Shown here piece by piece: positions 1 through 12,330 of a stretch of 64,000 bases of DNA. Below the pieces are notes generated by a model. The model did no database searches and had not been told where the DNA came from. It saw only the letters and a list, made by a program, of their open reading frames with translations. A program made the translations under genes and the position numbers. The stretch comes from Campylobacter blaseri (lineage in GTDB: Bacteria; Campylobacterota; Campylobacteria; Campylobacterales; Campylobacteraceae), in the NCBI RefSeq assembly GCF_013201895.1, contig NZ_CP053841.1, positions 1 through 64,000 of the forward strand, in the 5' to 3' direction. The first letter of the stretch is position 1; every line of letters begins with the position of its first letter.

Positions 1-1338
1 TTGTTACCTATTCAAACGCAAGTTTTAAATGAACTTCAAAAAGTGATTTTACCAAATGAATTTAATAAATATATAAAAAGGATAAATTTTGATGATAAAA
101 AATCAAAACCAGATTTAATTATATATACAACTAACAATGAAATTATGGCTAAATTTATCCAAACAAAATATGCTAATAAAATAGAATCAATTTATGAAGA
201 AAAGACAGGAGTTAGACCAAAAGTTTTAATAACTTCAAAAAATAAAATTTTAGAAAAAAATTCATTACAAGAAAGTAAAGAACAAAAAAACAAAAAACCA
301 TCCTCAACATTGCTTATAGAATCATATAATTTTGAAAATTTTATAGTTGGTGATTCAAATAGATTTGCATATACTTGTTCTAAATTTGTGGCTCAAAACC
401 TTGGAAAAGATTATAATCCACTATTTATTTATGGTCCTAGTGGGCTTGGTAAAACACACCTTCTTCAATCAATTGGAAATTATTGCATAAATAATCAAAA
501 AATAGTAATATGTGTAACAAGTGAACAATTTATTAATGATTTTACTTTTCACTTAAGAAATACAAGTATGGAAAAATTTAAAAATAAATATAGAAATTGC
601 GATCTTCTACTAGTTGATGATATTCAATTTTTAGGTAAAACAGATAAAATTCAAGAAGAATTTTTTAATACCTTTAATGAACTTAAACAAAAAGGTGGCC
701 ACATAGTTATGACTAGTGATAAACCACCTAAGTTTTTAAAAGGGTTTGAAGAAAGACTTCTTAGCCGTTTTGAATCAGGAATTATAGCAGATATAATACC
801 ACCAGAACTTGAAACTAAAATTGCAATTATTAAAAGAAAAAGCCAAGATAATAAAATAAATCTTGATAATAAAATTATAGAATATATAGCTACAAATATG
901 GGAGATAATATTAGAGAAATAGAGAGTGCTTTAAATAAAATTAATGCCTTTTCAACTCTAATGAGAACTGAAATAACTCTTGAGTTTACAAAAAATGTTC
1001 TTCAAGATCAAATAAGAGAAAAAGCAGAATCTGTAACTTTAGAAAAAATAATAGCAATAATTTCAAAAGAGTTAAACATAAAACCAAGCGATATCAAAAG
1101 CAAAAGTAGAACTAAAAATATAGTTGAGGCAAGAAGAATAGGAATTTATCTCTCTAAAAAAATAACACTTAATTCAATGCCAGCAATTGCAAGCTTTTTT
1201 GGATTAAAAGATCATAGTGCAGTTAGTCATAATATTAAAAAAATAAAAACACTAATTGAAGATGATGAATACCTAAAAATCAAAATTGATGAATTAGAAA
1301 ATAAAATTTTAAAAAAGGAAATAAGTGAAAACATGTGA
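1..1338 (+). CDS. dnaA: Chromosomal replication initiator DnaA
   Basis: DnaA binds DnaA boxes, melts the origin and loads the replicative helicase. The 445-aa product has the N-terminal interaction domain (about 1-90), a lysine-rich linker, and an AAA+ domain with Walker A GPSGLGKT at 145-152 and Walker B LLLVDDIQF near 202-210. The C-terminal box-binding domain contains RTKNIVEARRIGIYLSKK and the helix-turn-helix segment KDHSAVSHNIKKI. The length is normal for Campylobacter DnaA. The start is TTG at base 1, so the window begins at the gene and its promoter is not visible. dnaN follows after a 120-bp gap that holds DnaA-box-like sequences. Confidence 0.98.
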   Translation: MLPIQTQVLNELQKVILPNEFNKYIKRINFDDKKSKPDLIIYTTNNEIMAKFIQTKYANKIESIYEEKTGVRPKVLITSKNKILEKNSLQESKEQKNKKPSSTLLIESYNFENFIVGDSNRFAYTCSKFVAQNLGKDYNPLFIYGPSGLGKTHLLQSIGNYCINNQKIVICVTSEQFINDFTFHLRNTSMEKFKNKYRNCDLLLVDDIQFLGKTDKIQEEFFNTFNELKQKGGHIVMTSDKPPKFLKGFEERLLSRFESGIIADIIPPELETKIAIIKRKSQDNKINLDNKIIEYIATNMGDNIREIESALNKINAFSTLMRTEITLEFTKNVLQDQIREKAESVTLEKIIAIISKELNIKPSDIKSKSRTKNIVEARRIGIYLSKKITLNSMPAIASFFGLKDHSAVSHNIKKIKTLIEDDEYLKIKIDELENKILKKEISENM

Positions 1339-1458
1339 ATCAAAAAAAATTCTTAATAACTTAGCAAATTACGATATAATAGGCTTTAAAGGAGTTATTC
1401 ACAAAATCAGTTCACTAACTACTAATACTAAAAAATTTAAATTTAAAAAAGGAATCTT
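1334..1458. other. oriC: Candidate replication origin (oriC) between dnaA and dnaN
   Basis: A good DnaA box, TTATTCACA, lies at 1395-1403 on the plus strand. A second, TGATTCACA read on the minus strand, lies at 1334-1342 and overlaps the dnaA stop codon. A weaker TTCAC-containing site follows near 1408-1416. AT-rich stretches flank the boxes (1343-1380 and 1420-1450). In Campylobacter and Helicobacter the functional origin is next to dnaA, and their boxes favour TTATTCACA/TCATTCACA. Other boxes upstream of dnaA would lie outside the window, so this may be only half of a bipartite origin. Confidence 0.6.
1375..1380 (+). promoter_or_regulatory. Probable -10 element for dnaN
   Basis: TATAAT at 1375-1380 lies about 80 nt before the dnaN ATG and just upstream of the DnaA box at 1395-1403. 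In Campylobacter the -10 box is the main conserved sigma-70 element. DnaA bound at the box could therefore affect dnaN expression; this is inference. Confidence 0.5.
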
Positions 1459-4851
<3,393 letters not shown>

Positions 4852-4852
<1 letters not shown>

Positions 4853-6243
4853 TGATCCTTTATAGTTTAAATAAAGAGAGAGAAAAAAGATTTTTAATCT
4901 CTCTTAAAATTATATTACCTTTTATATCAGCTTTAATTATTTTAAATTATATAATATTTTCTAAGCTAAGCTATGATTATCAAGAGGTAATTCTTTTTTT
5001 AATTTTAATTCTTTTTTATGCATATTATGTGGCATATTTAATATTTTTTGCTTTTAAAAATAGCATTATAGATGAGGTGTCTAAAGCATTTTCAAGAGAT
5101 GAAATTGTTAAAATTTTAAAAAAAACTATTAAAAAAAATAGAAAAAAAAATGCAGTTTTAATAAAAATAGAAAATTTTGAAGATATTAATCTAAGATATG
5201 GTTATCAAAATGGAGATAAACTTCTTGAAAAATTTGTTTATGAAATAACATATTTTTTTAAAGAAAATGGTTTTAAAAATTTACCTATTGGAAGATGTTC
5301 AAGTAATATTTTTATGTTTTTAGTTGATTGTAAAACAACCAAATTACAACATATGTTAAGAACTTTTGAAAGAAAACTTTCAAATGAGGGAATTAATAAT
5401 ATTGAAGTTAAGATTAAATTTGCAGATGTTTTAACTACTTATGATAAAAATTATGAGAATATTTTAAATTTTTTAATGACTAATATTTTTAATCTAGATA
5501 GTGAAAAGGAAAATTATGAAGCTATAAAATTAGATACATTGGATGAACTTGTTTTATATGCTATAGAAAAAAGTAATTTTGAAGTAAAAAAACAGACAAT
5601 AAAATCTATAAAAGATGATAAGGATTTATTAAGTTTATATGTATATATAAAATCAGATGAGATAGGAAATATATCTAAAAATAGAGTTTTAAATATAGCT
5701 GCTAAAAATAATTACGAAATAAGGTATGATTTAAAGGTGATTGAATTTATAGCTGATAACTTTGAATTTATAAAATATGATAGATTTTTTATAGAAATTT
5801 CGCCAGTTAGTCTAAGAAATGAAAGCTTTAAAAATGAAATTTTTAGAATGATAACAAATAAAATCATAGATCCAAATAAAATAGTTTTTGAAATAAACGA
5901 AAAAACTTTTTATAGTGATTTAAATAGATTTAAAGAAATTATTGAACAGTTTAAAGAATATGGTTTTAAAATAGCACTAAATCAATTTTTAGGTTTAAAT
6001 TATAGTGTTGAATATTTTAAAAGTTTAAATTTTGATTATTTGATATATGACATAGAGATAAATAAAAATTTAAGTGATAAAAAAATTAATGAAATAGTTA
6101 AAAGTTTTAATAATATATCTGATAAGTTAAATGTTAAAACCATAGCTAAATTTATTGATAAAGAAAATTTATATGAAGAATATAAAAATAATGGAATTGA
6201 TTATATTCAAGGTTTTTATATAGATAGACCAAAAAGTATATAA
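4852..6243 (+). CDS. Membrane protein with degenerate GGDEF and EAL domains
   Basis: The 463-aa protein has two N-terminal membrane helices (about 16-37 and 44-70), a region resembling a GGDEF domain (about 80-215) and a C-terminal EAL-like domain (about 225-463). The GGDEF signature is replaced by GRCSSN near residue 147. In the EAL part the catalytic landmarks are altered: FEINEKTF stands where the E-x-T-E motif is expected, ALNQF replaces DDFG, and IAKFID replaces IAEGVE. GIDYIQGFYIDRP near the end keeps the family shape. I infer a cyclic-di-GMP-sensing or purely structural role rather than synthesis or hydrolysis. Its start overlaps the gyrB stop by one base. Confidence 0.75.
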
Positions 6244-6252
6244 AGGAAAAAG

Positions 6253-7035
6253 ATGCGTTACGGAGAAAAAGAGATAAAAGAATTTGATATTGAAAAAGAT
6301 TTAGAAATTTGGCCAAATAAACAAGATAGAGACTATATTATAAAAATAACTTTGCCTGAGTTTTGTTGTTTATGCCCAAGATCAGGTTATCCCGATTTTG
6401 CTACTATTTATTTGGAATATATACCAAATGAATATGTTGTTGAGTTAAAAGCGATAAAACTTTATATAAATAGTTTTATGAATAGACATGTAAGCCATGA
6501 AGATAGTATTAATGAAATTTACTCAGTTTTAGAAAAAAAACTAAATCCAAAATGGATGAAAATTATTGGGGATTTTAACCCAAGAGGAAATGTTCATACT
6601 GTTATTGAAATTGATTCAAATTTAATAGTAAATAGATCTATTGAAGATTTTAATGAAAAAAATTCAGATAACAATCAAGAAGATATAATCTCAGCAATAA
6701 AAGAGGAATTTCAAAAAGAAAAAGATGAAGCTGAGGCTAGAAGAGTAACTATGAAAGAAGAAAAAGCTTCAAGAGATAGTGATAGAAGATCAAGTTTTGG
6801 TGGTTCTAGGGATAATAGAAATCAAAGCAGAAATGATAGTCGTGGAAGTTTTAGAGATAACCGTAGTAAAGGAAATTTCAAAGATAGAAATTTTAAAGAT
6901 GATAGTAGATCAAAATATAATAATAAAGACAGAGATGATAAAAATTTTGATAAAAAATCATATCCTAAAAAAGAGCCATTTTTTAAATCAAATTTTGATG
7001 ATAGAAAAGCAGTAGTAGTTAAAAAAGATGATTAA
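6253..7035 (+). CDS. queF: NADPH-dependent preQ0 reductase QueF with a long basic C-terminal tail
   Basis: QueF reduces preQ0 to preQ1 in queuosine tRNA modification. Residues 1 to about 128 match the short unimodular QueF: FCCLCPRSGYPDFATI holds the thioimide-forming Cys41 and Asp48, ELKAIKLYINSF (65-75) is the QueF motif, and HED at 82-84 supplies the active-site His. QueF of this type is normally about 125-150 aa. Here the chain continues to 260 aa with a tail rich in Arg, Asp, Ser, Asn, Lys and Gly (about 165-250), including SFGGSRDNRNQSRND. The tail resembles the tail of the DEAD-box helicase at 29153-30556. The 3' end overlaps the next gene by 8 bases. Confidence 0.93.
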   Translation: MRYGEKEIKEFDIEKDLEIWPNKQDRDYIIKITLPEFCCLCPRSGYPDFATIYLEYIPNEYVVELKAIKLYINSFMNRHVSHEDSINEIYSVLEKKLNPKWMKIIGDFNPRGNVHTVIEIDSNLIVNRSIEDFNEKNSDNNQEDIISAIKEEFQKEKDEAEARRVTMKEEKASRDSDRRSSFGGSRDNRNQSRNDSRGSFRDNRSKGNFKDRNFKDDSRSKYNNKDRDDKNFDKKSYPKKEPFFKSNFDDRKAVVVKKDD

Positions 7036-8287
7036 AGCAAGTTTAGTAGAGCATATATTTAAAGCAGCTTCCATTTCAAGATGGAATGATTACCCTAAAA
7101 TGGTAAATTTAGTAGAGCTTGATAAACAAGCACATAAATTTATAATAGCATATTTTATAGCAAAATATGAGAAAAATATTGATATGAATTATATTATAGA
7201 GGGTGGAATTTTTGATTTTTTAATTAGAATTATGGTAACTGACATTCGCCCTGATGTTTTTCACGAAATTCAAAAAACTAAATCAAAACAGATAAATGAG
7301 TGGGTTTTAGAAAAATTAAGAGATGAGTTAAGTGATATTGAAGATGGTAAGTTTTTAAAAAGATTTGAAGATTATTTAAAAAATAAAAATGACCATCAGG
7401 AAGAAAGACTTATCTTAAAAGCTGCTTCATATTTATCAACTAGGTGGGAGTTTAACATAGTTTATCAAACAAGCCAATTTTTAAATGATATAGAACAACT
7501 TAAATCAAAAGTAGATGAAGAGTTAGAGGATTATTACGAACTAATTGGTGTTAGAAAAATTACTATGAATAAAAAACTAGCAAGGATTATTGATTTAAGT
7601 GGAAGACTTAGATTTCAAAAAAGGTGGGCTCAAACACCAAGAATTCCTGAAACTTCTGTCTTGGGTCATATGTTTGTAGTTGCACTTTTAAGCTATTTTT
7701 ACTCAATTAGTGTAAAAGCTTGTGATAAAAGAAAAGAATTTAACTTTTTTTGTGCTTTGTTTCATGATTTACCAGAAAGCCTTACAAGAGATATAATAAG
7801 CCCTGTAAAATATGGAGTTGAAGGGTTGAATGAAATTATAAATGAGTATGAAATGAGACTTATTAATGATGAAATTTTACCATATGTTCCAGAGCATATT
7901 AGAGATGAGTTTAGTTATATTTTAGGTATCAGAAGAGATGAAAATGGTAAATTTTTAAAAGATGAGTTTGAAAATAGAACCTATAAAAATGAACCAAAAT
8001 TTCATGAAGGTAGTCTAAATAGTGTAAATAGTGATGAATATAGAGCAATTGATGGTAAAGCTTTAAAATATTGCGATAAATTATCTGCATTTTTTGAGGC
8101 AGGAATTTCAATTAGTTATGGTGTTAAAAGTAAAGAATTAACTAGTGGATTTAATTCTATTGGAGAATATTTTTATAATAATCAAAAAATAGAGGGAATT
8201 AATTTTTATGATATTTGTGAGGATTTTAAACAACAATTTGACTTGAAAGACCCCTTCCCAGATGGCTGCGGCACATATCATAGTTAA
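7028..8287 (+). CDS. HD-domain phosphohydrolase family protein
   Basis: This 419-aa protein contains an HD-type metal-dependent phosphohydrolase core in its second half: RWAQTPRIPETSVLGHMF supplies the first His, and CALFHDLPESLTRDIISPVK gives the HD pair and a following DLPE helix resembling YfbR-type 5'-nucleotidases. The N-terminal half has no motif I recognise. The substrate is unknown; nucleotides or phosphorylated small molecules are possible. The start overlaps queF by 8 bases, so the two are coupled. The last dozen codons (PFPDGCGTYHS) are antisense to the SRP RNA gene on the other strand, and the natural C-terminus may have changed because of this. Confidence 0.8.
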   Translation: MIKASLVEHIFKAASISRWNDYPKMVNLVELDKQAHKFIIAYFIAKYEKNIDMNYIIEGGIFDFLIRIMVTDIRPDVFHEIQKTKSKQINEWVLEKLRDELSDIEDGKFLKRFEDYLKNKNDHQEERLILKAASYLSTRWEFNIVYQTSQFLNDIEQLKSKVDEELEDYYELIGVRKITMNKKLARIIDLSGRLRFQKRWAQTPRIPETSVLGHMFVVALLSYFYSISVKACDKRKEFNFFCALFHDLPESLTRDIISPVKYGVEGLNEIINEYEMRLINDEILPYVPEHIRDEFSYILGIRRDENGKFLKDEFENRTYKNEPKFHEGSLNSVNSDEYRAIDGKALKYCDKLSAFFEAGISISYGVKSKELTSGFNSIGEYFYNNQKIEGINFYDICEDFKQQFDLKDPFPDGCGTYHS

Positions 8288-8348
8288 GTGCTCTGCTGTA
8301 TTCCTACCCTGAAGCGGTGCTTAAAAATAACATTGCACAGGTCTAAGA
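8245..8348 (-). ncRNA. ffs: Signal recognition particle RNA (small bacterial SRP RNA, ffs)
   Basis: Read on the minus strand, the sequence folds like the SRP helix 8 hairpin. A GTA stem, a GGAA tetraloop and a TAC stem (about 8296-8305) are flanked by the asymmetric loop strands TCAGG and AGCAG, with GCT/AGC pairing outside them. The ends close with AGACC (8344-8340) against GGTCT (8252-8248). A TATAAT -10 element lies upstream on the same strand at 8368-8363. The RNA scaffolds Ffh for co-translational membrane targeting. Exact ends are approximate. The gene converges with, and overlaps, the 3' end of the HD-domain gene. Confidence 0.85.
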
Positions 8349-8362
8349 AGAGGCGAACTAAA

Positions 8363-8368
8363 ATTATA
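8363..8368 (-). promoter_or_regulatory. -10 element of the SRP RNA gene
   Basis: TATAAT on the minus strand at 8368-8363, about 18-25 nt before the predicted mature 5' end of the SRP RNA. Transcription would start near 8356, giving a short 5' precursor. Confidence 0.5.
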
Positions 8369-8397
8369 TATAAAAAATACTTAAAAAAAGGTTTATT

Positions 8398-8823
8398 ATG
8401 AGCATTAAAACAAAATTTTTCCTATTTTTTAAAGAACTTTTTGTTTTTAACCATAAATCTTTAGAATTTAGAGCAAAAATTTTTACAGCGATGTTTTTGG
8501 CAAAAAAAACTCGTAATGAAGAAGACTATGATAAACTTAGAGAGATTATTAAAGAGATATATCCTGATAATAAAACAAGAGTTGATATATTAATGGCAAC
8601 TATTAAAGAGTATGTAAAATTAGCTGATACTTATAAAAGTATTAGTTTAGATAGTATATTAAGGGATATTGATAGAGATTTAAAATATAAAAAAAGATAT
8701 ATTAAAAAAATAGATTTTTCTCATCTTAGACGCATAATAAATTTAAGTGAAGATGAGGATGATATATTGATTCAGCAAAGAGTTTATGAGTTTTTAGTTG
8801 CTGAAAAAAAACGGTACGAATAG
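8398..8823 (+). CDS. Small protein of unknown function (141 aa)
   Basis: I do not recognise this family. The protein is charged, has no membrane segment and looks alpha-helical. It starts with an aromatic amphipathic stretch (KFFLFFKELFVF, about 6-17), followed by Lys/Glu/Asp-rich helices ending in EFLVAEKKRYE. Start is ATG with AAAGG about 8 nt upstream. It lies between the SRP RNA gene, which is divergent, and typA, which has its own promoter, so it is probably expressed alone. The clean reading frame with codon use like its neighbours supports a real gene. Confidence 0.7.
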   Translation: MSIKTKFFLFFKELFVFNHKSLEFRAKIFTAMFLAKKTRNEEDYDKLREIIKEIYPDNKTRVDILMATIKEYVKLADTYKSISLDSILRDIDRDLKYKKRYIKKIDFSHLRRIINLSEDEDDILIQQRVYEFLVAEKKRYE

Positions 8824-8852
8824 AATTTTTATTTTTATAAGAATTTTTTTTG

Positions 8853-8858
8853 TATAAT
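8853..8858 (+). promoter_or_regulatory. -10 element of typA
   Basis: TATAAT at 8853-8858 preceded by TG and a T-rich tract. A transcript would begin near 8865, which rules out the upstream in-frame TTG at 8850 as the typA start. Confidence 0.6.
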
Positions 8859-8888
8859 GAAACCCTTAAAATTAAAATGGAGAAGAAT

Positions 8889-10691
8889 TTGGAAGATATA
8901 AGAAATATAGCTGTAATTGCCCATGTTGACCACGGTAAGACTACTATGGTTGATCAATTATTAAAACAATCAGGAACTTTTGATGAGCACAAGAATTTTG
9001 GCGAAAGAGTGATGGATAATAATGATATTGAAAAAGAGCGTGGAATTACAATTTTATCAAAAAACACAGCTATTAGATACAAAAATACAAAAATAAATAT
9101 TATAGATACCCCAGGACATGCGGATTTTGGTGGTGAGGTTGAGAGAGTTTTAAGAATGGTAGATGGAGTTTTACTTTTAGTTGACGCACAAGAAGGTGTT
9201 ATGCCTCAAACTAAATTTGTTGTAAAAAAAGCTCTATCTTTAGGACTTAAACCAATCGTTGTTATTAATAAAATTGATAAACCAGCAGCGGACAGTGAAA
9301 GAGTAATTGATGAAATTTTTGATCTATTTGTTGCTCTTGATGCAAATGATGAACAACTTGATTTTCCTGTTGTGTATGCAGCTGCTAGAGATGGTTATGC
9401 AAAGCTTACATTAGATGATGAAAATAAAGATATGGTTCCACTTTTTGAAACAATTCTAAATAATGTACCAAAACCACAAGGAAGTGATGAAAATCCATTA
9501 CAACTTCAAGTTTTTACCCTTGATTATGATAATTATGTTGGTAAAATTGGAATTGCAAGAATTTTTAATGGTAAAGTTAAAAAGGGTGAAAATGTAATGC
9601 TTATAAAAGCTGATGGAACTAAAACTACTGGTAGAATTTCAAAACTAATAGGCTTTTTAGGTCTTGATAAACTTGATATTGATGAGGCTGGTAGTGGAGA
9701 TATAGTAGCTATTGCTGGATTTGATGCTTTAGATGTTGGAGATAGTATAGTTGATCCAGCTCATCCTGTTCCACTTGAAGCACTTCACATTGAAGAGCCA
9801 ACTTTGAGTGTTATTTTTAGTGTAAATGATGGACCACTTGCAGGAACTGAGGGTAAAAGTGTAACTTCAAACAAAATTGAAGAAAGACTTAAAAATGAAA
9901 TGAAAACAAATATCGCTATGCGTTATGAAAGTGCAGGAGAGAGTAAATTTAGAGTTAGTGGAAGAGGTGAACTTCAAATAACCATTCTAGCTGAAAATAT
10001 GCGTAGAGAGGGTTTTGAATTGTGTCTTGGAAGACCTGAAGTTATTATAAAAGAGATAAATGGTGTTAAATGTGAGCCATATGAGCACTTAGTTATTGAT
10101 GTTCCAGATGACTCTACAGGAACTGTAATTGAAAAACTTGGTAAAAAAAGAGCTGAAATGAAGGTTATGAACCCAACAGGTGATGGTCAAACAAGGTTAG
10201 AATTTGAAATTCCAGCTCGTGGGTTAATTGGCTTTAGAAGTCAGTTTTTAACTGACACTAAGGGTGAAGGTATAATGAACCATAGCTTTTTAGAATTTCG
10301 CCCTATGAGTGGAAGTGTTGAGCGAAGAATGAATGGTGCACTTGTAAGTATGGAAAATGGTGTTGCACTTGCATATTCTCTTTTTAATCTTCAAGATAGA
10401 GGAGTTTTGTTTGTAAAACCTCAAGATAAAGTTTATGTTGGTATGATAATTGGAGAACATAGTCGCCCAAATGATCTTGATGTAAATCCTATTAAGGGTA
10501 AAAACTTAACAAATGTTAGAGCAAGTGGAAGTGATGATGCTATAAAACTTGTTCCACCAAGAGCTTTAACTTTAGAGCGAGCATTAGAGTGGATAGAAGA
10601 GGATGAACTTGTAGAGATAACTCCAAAAAACATTAGAGTTAGAAAAAAATATTTAGACCCAACTACTAGAAAAAGAATGACTAAAAAATAA
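8889..10691 (+). CDS. typA: Ribosome-associated GTPase TypA/BipA
   Basis: TypA is a translational GTPase related to EF-G and LepA that binds the ribosome and supports growth under stress and cold. G motifs are [10 protein letters not shown] (G1), RGITI (G2), [14 protein letters not shown] (G3), NKIDKPA (G4). The C-terminus has [18 protein letters not shown], typical of the BipA-specific domain. I chose the TTG at 8889, which gives a 600-aa chain beginning [13 protein letters not shown] as in Campylobacter TypA. It has GGAGA 5 nt upstream (8879-8883). The in-frame ATG at 8877 lacks a Shine-Dalgarno sequence. A 12-bp hairpin follows the gene. Confidence 0.95.
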   Translation: MEDIRNIAVIAHVDHGKTTMVDQLLKQSGTFDEHKNFGERVMDNNDIEKERGITILSKNTAIRYKNTKINIIDTPGHADFGGEVERVLRMVDGVLLLVDAQEGVMPQTKFVVKKALSLGLKPIVVINKIDKPAADSERVIDEIFDLFVALDANDEQLDFPVVYAAARDGYAKLTLDDENKDMVPLFETILNNVPKPQGSDENPLQLQVFTLDYDNYVGKIGIARIFNGKVKKGENVMLIKADGTKTTGRISKLIGFLGLDKLDIDEAGSGDIVAIAGFDALDVGDSIVDPAHPVPLEALHIEEPTLSVIFSVNDGPLAGTEGKSVTSNKIEERLKNEMKTNIAMRYESAGESKFRVSGRGELQITILAENMRREGFELCLGRPEVIIKEINGVKCEPYEHLVIDVPDDSTGTVIEKLGKKRAEMKVMNPTGDGQTRLEFEIPARGLIGFRSQFLTDTKGEGIMNHSFLEFRPMSGSVERRMNGALVSMENGVALAYSLFNLQDRGVLFVKPQDKVYVGMIIGEHSRPNDLDVNPIKGKNLTNVRASGSDDAIKLVPPRALTLERALEWIEEDELVEITPKNIRVRKKYLDPTTRKRMTKK

Positions 10692-10719
10692 AAATTTGGT
10701 AGTTTTTACTACCAAATTT
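10692..10719 (+). terminator. Hairpin terminator after typA
   Basis: Perfect 12-bp inverted repeat, AAATTTGGTAGT (10692-10703) and ACTACCAAATTT (10708-10719), with a four-T loop, directly after the typA stop codon. No long T-run follows, so it may be a weak terminator or mainly protect the 3' end. Confidence 0.6.
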
Positions 10720-10735
10720 AATCTTTAAGATATAT

Positions 10736-10741
10736 TATAAT
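10736..10741 (+). promoter_or_regulatory. -10 element of cobB
   Basis: TATAAT at 10736-10741, 18 nt before the cobB ATG and after the typA hairpin, so the sirtuin gene is expected to have its own transcript with a short leader. Confidence 0.5.
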
Positions 10742-10759
10742 GCTTTAAAAAGGTTTAAA

Positions 10760-11458
10760 ATGGATGAAATTTTAATTTTAAGCGGAGCAGGACTTTCAGC
10801 AGAAAGTGGATTAAAAACTTTTAGAGATAGTGGTGGTCTTTGGGAAGAATACAATGTAATGGAAGTTTGTTCAATCCAAGGGTTTGAAAAAGATAGACAA
10901 AAAGTTTTAGATTTTTATGATGAAAGAAGAGCACAACTTAAAAATTCAAATCCAAATTTAGCCCATAAAACAATTGCAAAAATAAAAGAAAAGTATAAAG
11001 ATAAAGTTTCAGTTCTTACGCAAAATGTTGATGATTTATTAGAAAAAGCAGGTTGTAAAAATGTAATTCATCTACATGGTGAGCTTACAAAACTAAGATG
11101 TGAAGATTGTAATTGTGAGTTTTATATAGGCTATGAGAGTCAAAAAAGTAAAATTTGCCCACAATGTAATAGTAAAAAAGTTCGTCATGCTATAGTTATG
11201 TTTGGTGAAATGGCACCAATGTATCAAATTTTATATGAAAAATTAGAAAAAATGAAACTATTTGTTTGTATAGGAACTAGTGGAGAGGTTTTAGATGTAA
11301 AATCTTATGCTAGAATGGCTAAATTTAGTATTTTAAATAATCTTGAATATTCTAATTTAAATATGTACTTTTCAAAATCCTATAATGAATCAGCTACCAA
11401 GGCAATTTTAAAAATTGAAAAAGATATAGAAAATTTTGTTAAAAACGATAAAATTTAA
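10760..11458 (+). CDS. cobB: NAD-dependent protein deacylase, sirtuin CobB
   Basis: The 232-aa class III sirtuin removes acyl groups from lysines using NAD. GAGLSAESGLKTFRDSGGLW binds NAD, TQNVDDLLEKAG and HLHGELTKLRC (catalytic His106) are the core motifs, and Cys114, Cys117, Cys133 and Cys136 form the zinc site. FYDERRAQL has Tyr53 and Arg56, the Y-x-x-R pair that in the family recognises succinyl or malonyl groups, so desuccinylase activity is likely. It has its own -10 box, and a strong terminator follows at 11569. A decayed partial copy of the 3' half lies at 14361-14717. Confidence 0.95.
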   Translation: MDEILILSGAGLSAESGLKTFRDSGGLWEEYNVMEVCSIQGFEKDRQKVLDFYDERRAQLKNSNPNLAHKTIAKIKEKYKDKVSVLTQNVDDLLEKAGCKNVIHLHGELTKLRCEDCNCEFYIGYESQKSKICPQCNSKKVRHAIVMFGEMAPMYQILYEKLEKMKLFVCIGTSGEVLDVKSYARMAKFSILNNLEYSNLNMYFSKSYNESATKAILKIEKDIENFVKNDKI

Positions 11459-11568
11459 TTTTCTTAAACAAAGAGCCTAAAATAGATTAAATTTATAGTT
11501 TAGGCAACTAACAATATATTAAAACTATTTTTAATATGGTAAGATTTTGGGTTTAAAATGTAAGTTTT

Positions 11569-11603
11569 AAACTAGGCAATTATAAATTGCCTAGTTTTTT
11601 TAG
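11569..11603 (+). terminator. Rho-independent terminator between cobB and yceI
   Basis: A 13-bp perfect stem, AAACTAGGCAATT (11569-11581) and AATTGCCTAGTTT (11585-11597), with a 3-nt loop and a run of T on the plus strand. It lies 110 nt after cobB, so the cobB transcript would carry a long 3' UTR. The minus strand has no T-run after the stem. Confidence 0.8.
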
Positions 11604-11609
11604 GTTGAA

Positions 11610-12128
11610 TTATCTAGCTACTGCTTCTAGTTCAATAGTTATGCTAACTTTATCTCCAACTGCAACACTTTTTTCACCAATACCAAAATCAGTTCTATTG
11701 ATATTTGCTTCAAGAGTTAATCCAACTAGTGATTTACCATCTTGATTTTTTGAAACTCCACCTAATTCATATTTAAACTCAACAGGTTTAGTTACACCTT
11801 TTATAGTAAGGTCTGCTTTTACAACTCCTTCACCATCTTCTTGAGAAAATTCTTTCATCTCAAAAGTCATAGTTGGAAATTTTTCAGCATCAAAAAAGTC
11901 TGCACTTACTATGTGTTCGTCTCTAGATTTAATATTAGTGTTTACAGATGATATTTCCGCCTCGCCTTTTATAGATTTAAATTGTTTAGTAGTTTCATCA
12001 AATTCCAAAACACCTTTAAAAGAATTAAAATTCCCTTTAACATTGCTAATTTGCATATGTTTTATTTTAAAATTTAAAGATGAATGAGCTGCATCCACAT
12101 CATAAGTTAAGAAATTTGAATTATCCAT
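11610..12128 (-). CDS. YceI-family lipid-binding-type protein
   Basis: The 172-aa product matches the YceI lipocalin-like family, beta-barrels that bind isoprenoid or fatty-acid chains. It contains TYDVDAAHSSLNFKIKHM near the N-terminus, FKGVLEFDE, SVNTNIKSRDEHIVSADFFDAEKFP and the closing TLEANINRTDFGIGEK. Many members are periplasmic, but no signal peptide is present here, and the first residues (MDNSNFLTYD) are polar, so a cytoplasmic location is predicted. The start is supported by AAGGAGAAAAT upstream. It is transcribed alone, toward cobB. Confidence 0.88.
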   Translation of the reverse strand: MDNSNFLTYDVDAAHSSLNFKIKHMQISNVKGNFNSFKGVLEFDETTKQFKSIKGEAEISSVNTNIKSRDEHIVSADFFDAEKFPTMTFEMKEFSQEDGEGVVKADLTIKGVTKPVEFKYELGGVSKNQDGKSLVGLTLEANINRTDFGIGEKSVAVGDKVSITIELEAVAR

Positions 12129-12293
12129 ATTTTCTCCTTGTAATTTTTTATGTTAAGAATTTTAGTTTAATTTATTAAATAAAAAGTAATTTTTTTAAAA
12201 TAAATTATATATCATAAAAAATATTTATACTTTAATATATAAATTAACTTAAATAAAAAATTAATATTTATTTTTAAAATTATTAAAATATAG

Positions 12294-12299
12294 TATAAT
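12294..12299 (+). promoter_or_regulatory. -10 element of the dba-dsbI operon
   Basis: TATAAT at 12294-12299, 32 nt before the small ORF at 12331. I see no second -10 element before dsbI, so one promoter probably serves both genes. Confidence 0.55.
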
Positions 12300-12330
12300 A
12301 TGCTTTATTAAATCTTTATAAAGGAAAAGT

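Noticed and set aside
6779-7015. Overlapping plus-strand frame in the queF tail
   Set aside because: Shifted frame of the repetitive queF tail with Ile/Glu/Lys bias; no start signal.
8850-8888. Longer typA start at TTG 8850 or ATG 8877
   Set aside because: 8850 lies before the -10 box at 8853-8858; 8877 has no ribosome site, while TTG 8889 has GGAGA at 5 nt and matches family N-termini.
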